DNA from: Pantoea sp.
Lineage (GTDB): Bacteria > Pseudomonadota > Gammaproteobacteria > Enterobacterales > Enterobacteriaceae
DNA length: 64,000 nt
NCBI RefSeq assembly: GCF_028283705.1
Contig: NZ_JAPWKD010000008.1
Location: 62,001-126,000, forward strand
Reading direction: 5' to 3'
Each line of letters begins with the position of its first letter. The first letter of the stretch is position 1. The position numbers were made by a program, and so were the translations under genes. This document shows positions 62,888 to 64,000 of this stretch, piece by piece. Under the pieces are notes generated by a model. It was not told the DNA's origin. It searched no databases and worked only from the letters and a program-made list of their open reading frames with translations.

Positions 62888-63813
62888 TGCACATCGTTTA
62901 TAAATCGGACCCGGTGCGCGGGGCGCACTGGCAACGCTGGCTGGCGCAGCATGCGCCGGATATCCGGCTGCATATCTGGCCAGAGATCGGCGATGCCGCG
63001 CAGGTGGAGGTGCTGATTGCCTGGCAGCCACCGGAAGATGTGCTGGCGACCTTTCCAAACCTGCAAGCGCTGCTGTCGGTAGGCGCGGGTGCTGACCAGT
63101 TTGACCTCAGCACGCTGCCGCCGGATCTGCCGGTGGTGCGCATGATTGAACCCGGCCTGACCCAGGGCATGGTGGAGTACGTCACTTTTGCCGTGCTGGG
63201 ACTGCATCGCGATATGCCGCGCTACTTCCAGCAGCAGCGTGAACAGCAGTGGCAAACCCACAAAATACATACCGCCGGGGAGCGCCGGGTCGGGGTGATG
63301 GGGCTGGGTGAACTCGGCCAGGCCTCGTTGAAACAGCTGGTATCGCTCGGTTTTAATTGCGCGGGCTGGAGCCGCACACCTCGCGAAATCGATGGGGTGC
63401 GCTGCTGGCATGGTAGCGATCAGCTGGATGAATTTCTTGCCCATAGCGACATCCTGGTATGCCTGTTGCCGCTTACCGACAGTACGCGCGGGCTGCTCAA
63501 TGCCGAACTTTTTGCCCGGCTGCCCCACGGTGCGGCGCTGGTGCAGGCAGGACGTGGGCCGCAGCTCAATGACGATCATCTGCTGGCGGCACTGGCGAGC
63601 GGTCAGATCAGTGCGGCGGTGATCGACGTGACCGATCCTGAGCCGCTGCCTGCCGGGCATCCTTTCTGGCACCATCCGGCCATCTGGCTGACGCCGCACA
63701 TCGCCAGCCAGACGCAAACCGACAGCGCGGTGGCGGCGTTGCTCGACAATCTGCGTCGCTATCAACGCGACGAACCGATGGTCGGTGTTATCGATCGCAA
63801 CCGGGGATACTGA
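62887..63813 (+). CDS. 2-hydroxyacid dehydrogenase (GhrA-like)
   Basis: A 308-residue D-isomer-specific 2-hydroxyacid dehydrogenase of the glyoxylate/hydroxypyruvate reductase A type. Rossmann fold VGVMGLGELGQ (about 137), catalytic Arg in VQAGRGPQL, Glu in DPEPLPAGHPFW and His in TPHIASQTQ are all present. May reduce a 2-oxoacid, such as glyoxylate, produced by the DAO enzymes. Last gene of the operon; the start overlaps the GNAT stop (TGATG). Confidence 0.88.
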   Translation: MHIVYKSDPVRGAHWQRWLAQHAPDIRLHIWPEIGDAAQVEVLIAWQPPEDVLATFPNLQALLSVGAGADQFDLSTLPPDLPVVRMIEPGLTQGMVEYVTFAVLGLHRDMPRYFQQQREQQWQTHKIHTAGERRVGVMGLGELGQASLKQLVSLGFNCAGWSRTPREIDGVRCWHGSDQLDEFLAHSDILVCLLPLTDSTRGLLNAELFARLPHGAALVQAGRGPQLNDDHLLAALASGQISAAVIDVTDPEPLPAGHPFWHHPAIWLTPHIASQTQTDSAVAALLDNLRRYQRDEPMVGVIDRNRGY

Positions 63814-63943
63814 AAGCATTTCCCTGCTGAAAGGCTGACGATTTTAACAGGAAATGCCGCTGCTCCGGCAATTACGGCAGCGTGAGAAACCAATGGGTTG
63901 CGATACTTGAGCCAACCGAACGTTACGTGGATGAGGGTTAAAA
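63814..63943. other. end of operon and promoter region of the next gene
   Basis: An inverted repeat GCATTTCCCTG (63816-63826) with CAGGAAATGC (63848-63857) follows the operon; it lacks a T tract, so it may be an imperfect terminator or an operator. GAGGG precedes the next start at 63944. Confidence 0.45.
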
Positions 63944-64000
63944 ATGCAGAATGTCATGGCGGAACAGCAAACATATTCCGATAACAGCCTGTTACTGGAC
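63944..64000 (+). CDS. start of an unidentified gene, cut by the window edge
   Basis: ATG 63944 with GAGGG 6 bases upstream begins an open frame of 19 codons (QNVMAEQQTYSDNSLLLD) that continues beyond the window. Too short to identify. Confidence 0.5.
   Translation, partial: MQNVMAEQQTYSDNSLLLD

Overview
The window looks like a chromosomal segment of an Enterobacterales bacterium, most likely Erwiniaceae (Pantoea/Erwinia-like). Three things point that way: a type VI secretion (T6SS) locus whose conserved genes are interrupted by one variable cargo block after hcp and another after vgrG; a tRNA-Asn / nac / cbl neighbourhood as in enterobacteria; and an ERIC repeat. Housekeeping-like genes are GC-rich, while the cargo blocks (about 10.4-12.2 kb, 26.2-30.0 kb and 34.6-41.5 kb) are clearly AT-rich, as expected of transferred toxin/immunity DNA.

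1-24.3 kb: T6SS core, all on the + strand: tssL (cut by the window edge), tssM, tagF, tssA, tssB, tssC, hcp, [hcp cargo block], tagH/fha, pppA, an unknown secreted protein, tagJ, tssE, tssF, tssG, tssH (clpV), ppkA, then vgrG. tssJ and tssK are not seen and presumably lie upstream. PpkA kinase, PppA phosphatase and the FHA protein form a threonine-phosphorylation switch; TagF is a second post-translational repressor. The hcp block holds a probable membrane-active effector with a LysM-like N-terminus and glycine-zipper C-terminus, three tandem paralogous membrane proteins (the third frameshifted) that look like its immunity proteins, and a secreted LprI-like protein.

24.3-42.9 kb: the vgrG cargo block. 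VgrG carries an extra C-terminal domain of unrecognised type, followed by secreted immunity-like proteins, two of which share a C-terminal domain, and two decayed relatives. Next come an Eag chaperone and a full-length PAAR-Rhs effector with an LHH nuclease tip and SUKH immunity protein. Downstream are two truncated rhs tips (WHH nuclease; NS_2-type nuclease broken by a stop), each with an immunity gene, and a bank of orphan immunity-like genes. SymE-like genes or remnants on the - strand and a recurring terminator punctuate this array. A secreted protein of unknown function and tRNA-Asn (- strand) close the region.

43.5-49.95 kb: a CUT2-type sugar ABC transporter (binding protein, frameshifted ATPase, permease), an ERIC element, then the LysR regulators nac and cbl. 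nac has a recognisable NtrC site and sigma-54 promoter.

50.1-63.8 kb: a GabD-like semialdehyde dehydrogenase, then a probable operon of ten genes: aldehyde dehydrogenase, HAD hydrolase, two DAO-family oxidoreductases, a complete dipeptide-type ABC transporter with a Tat-like binding protein and fused ATPase, a double-GNAT protein and a GhrA-like hydroxyacid dehydrogenase. Upstream is a second near-consensus NtrC site plus sigma-54 promoter. I infer a nitrogen-limitation-induced uptake and amine-oxidation pathway for an unknown organic nitrogen compound. It and the effector/immunity arrays are the most interesting parts. Several genes carry single-base frameshifts, so read-level verification matters.
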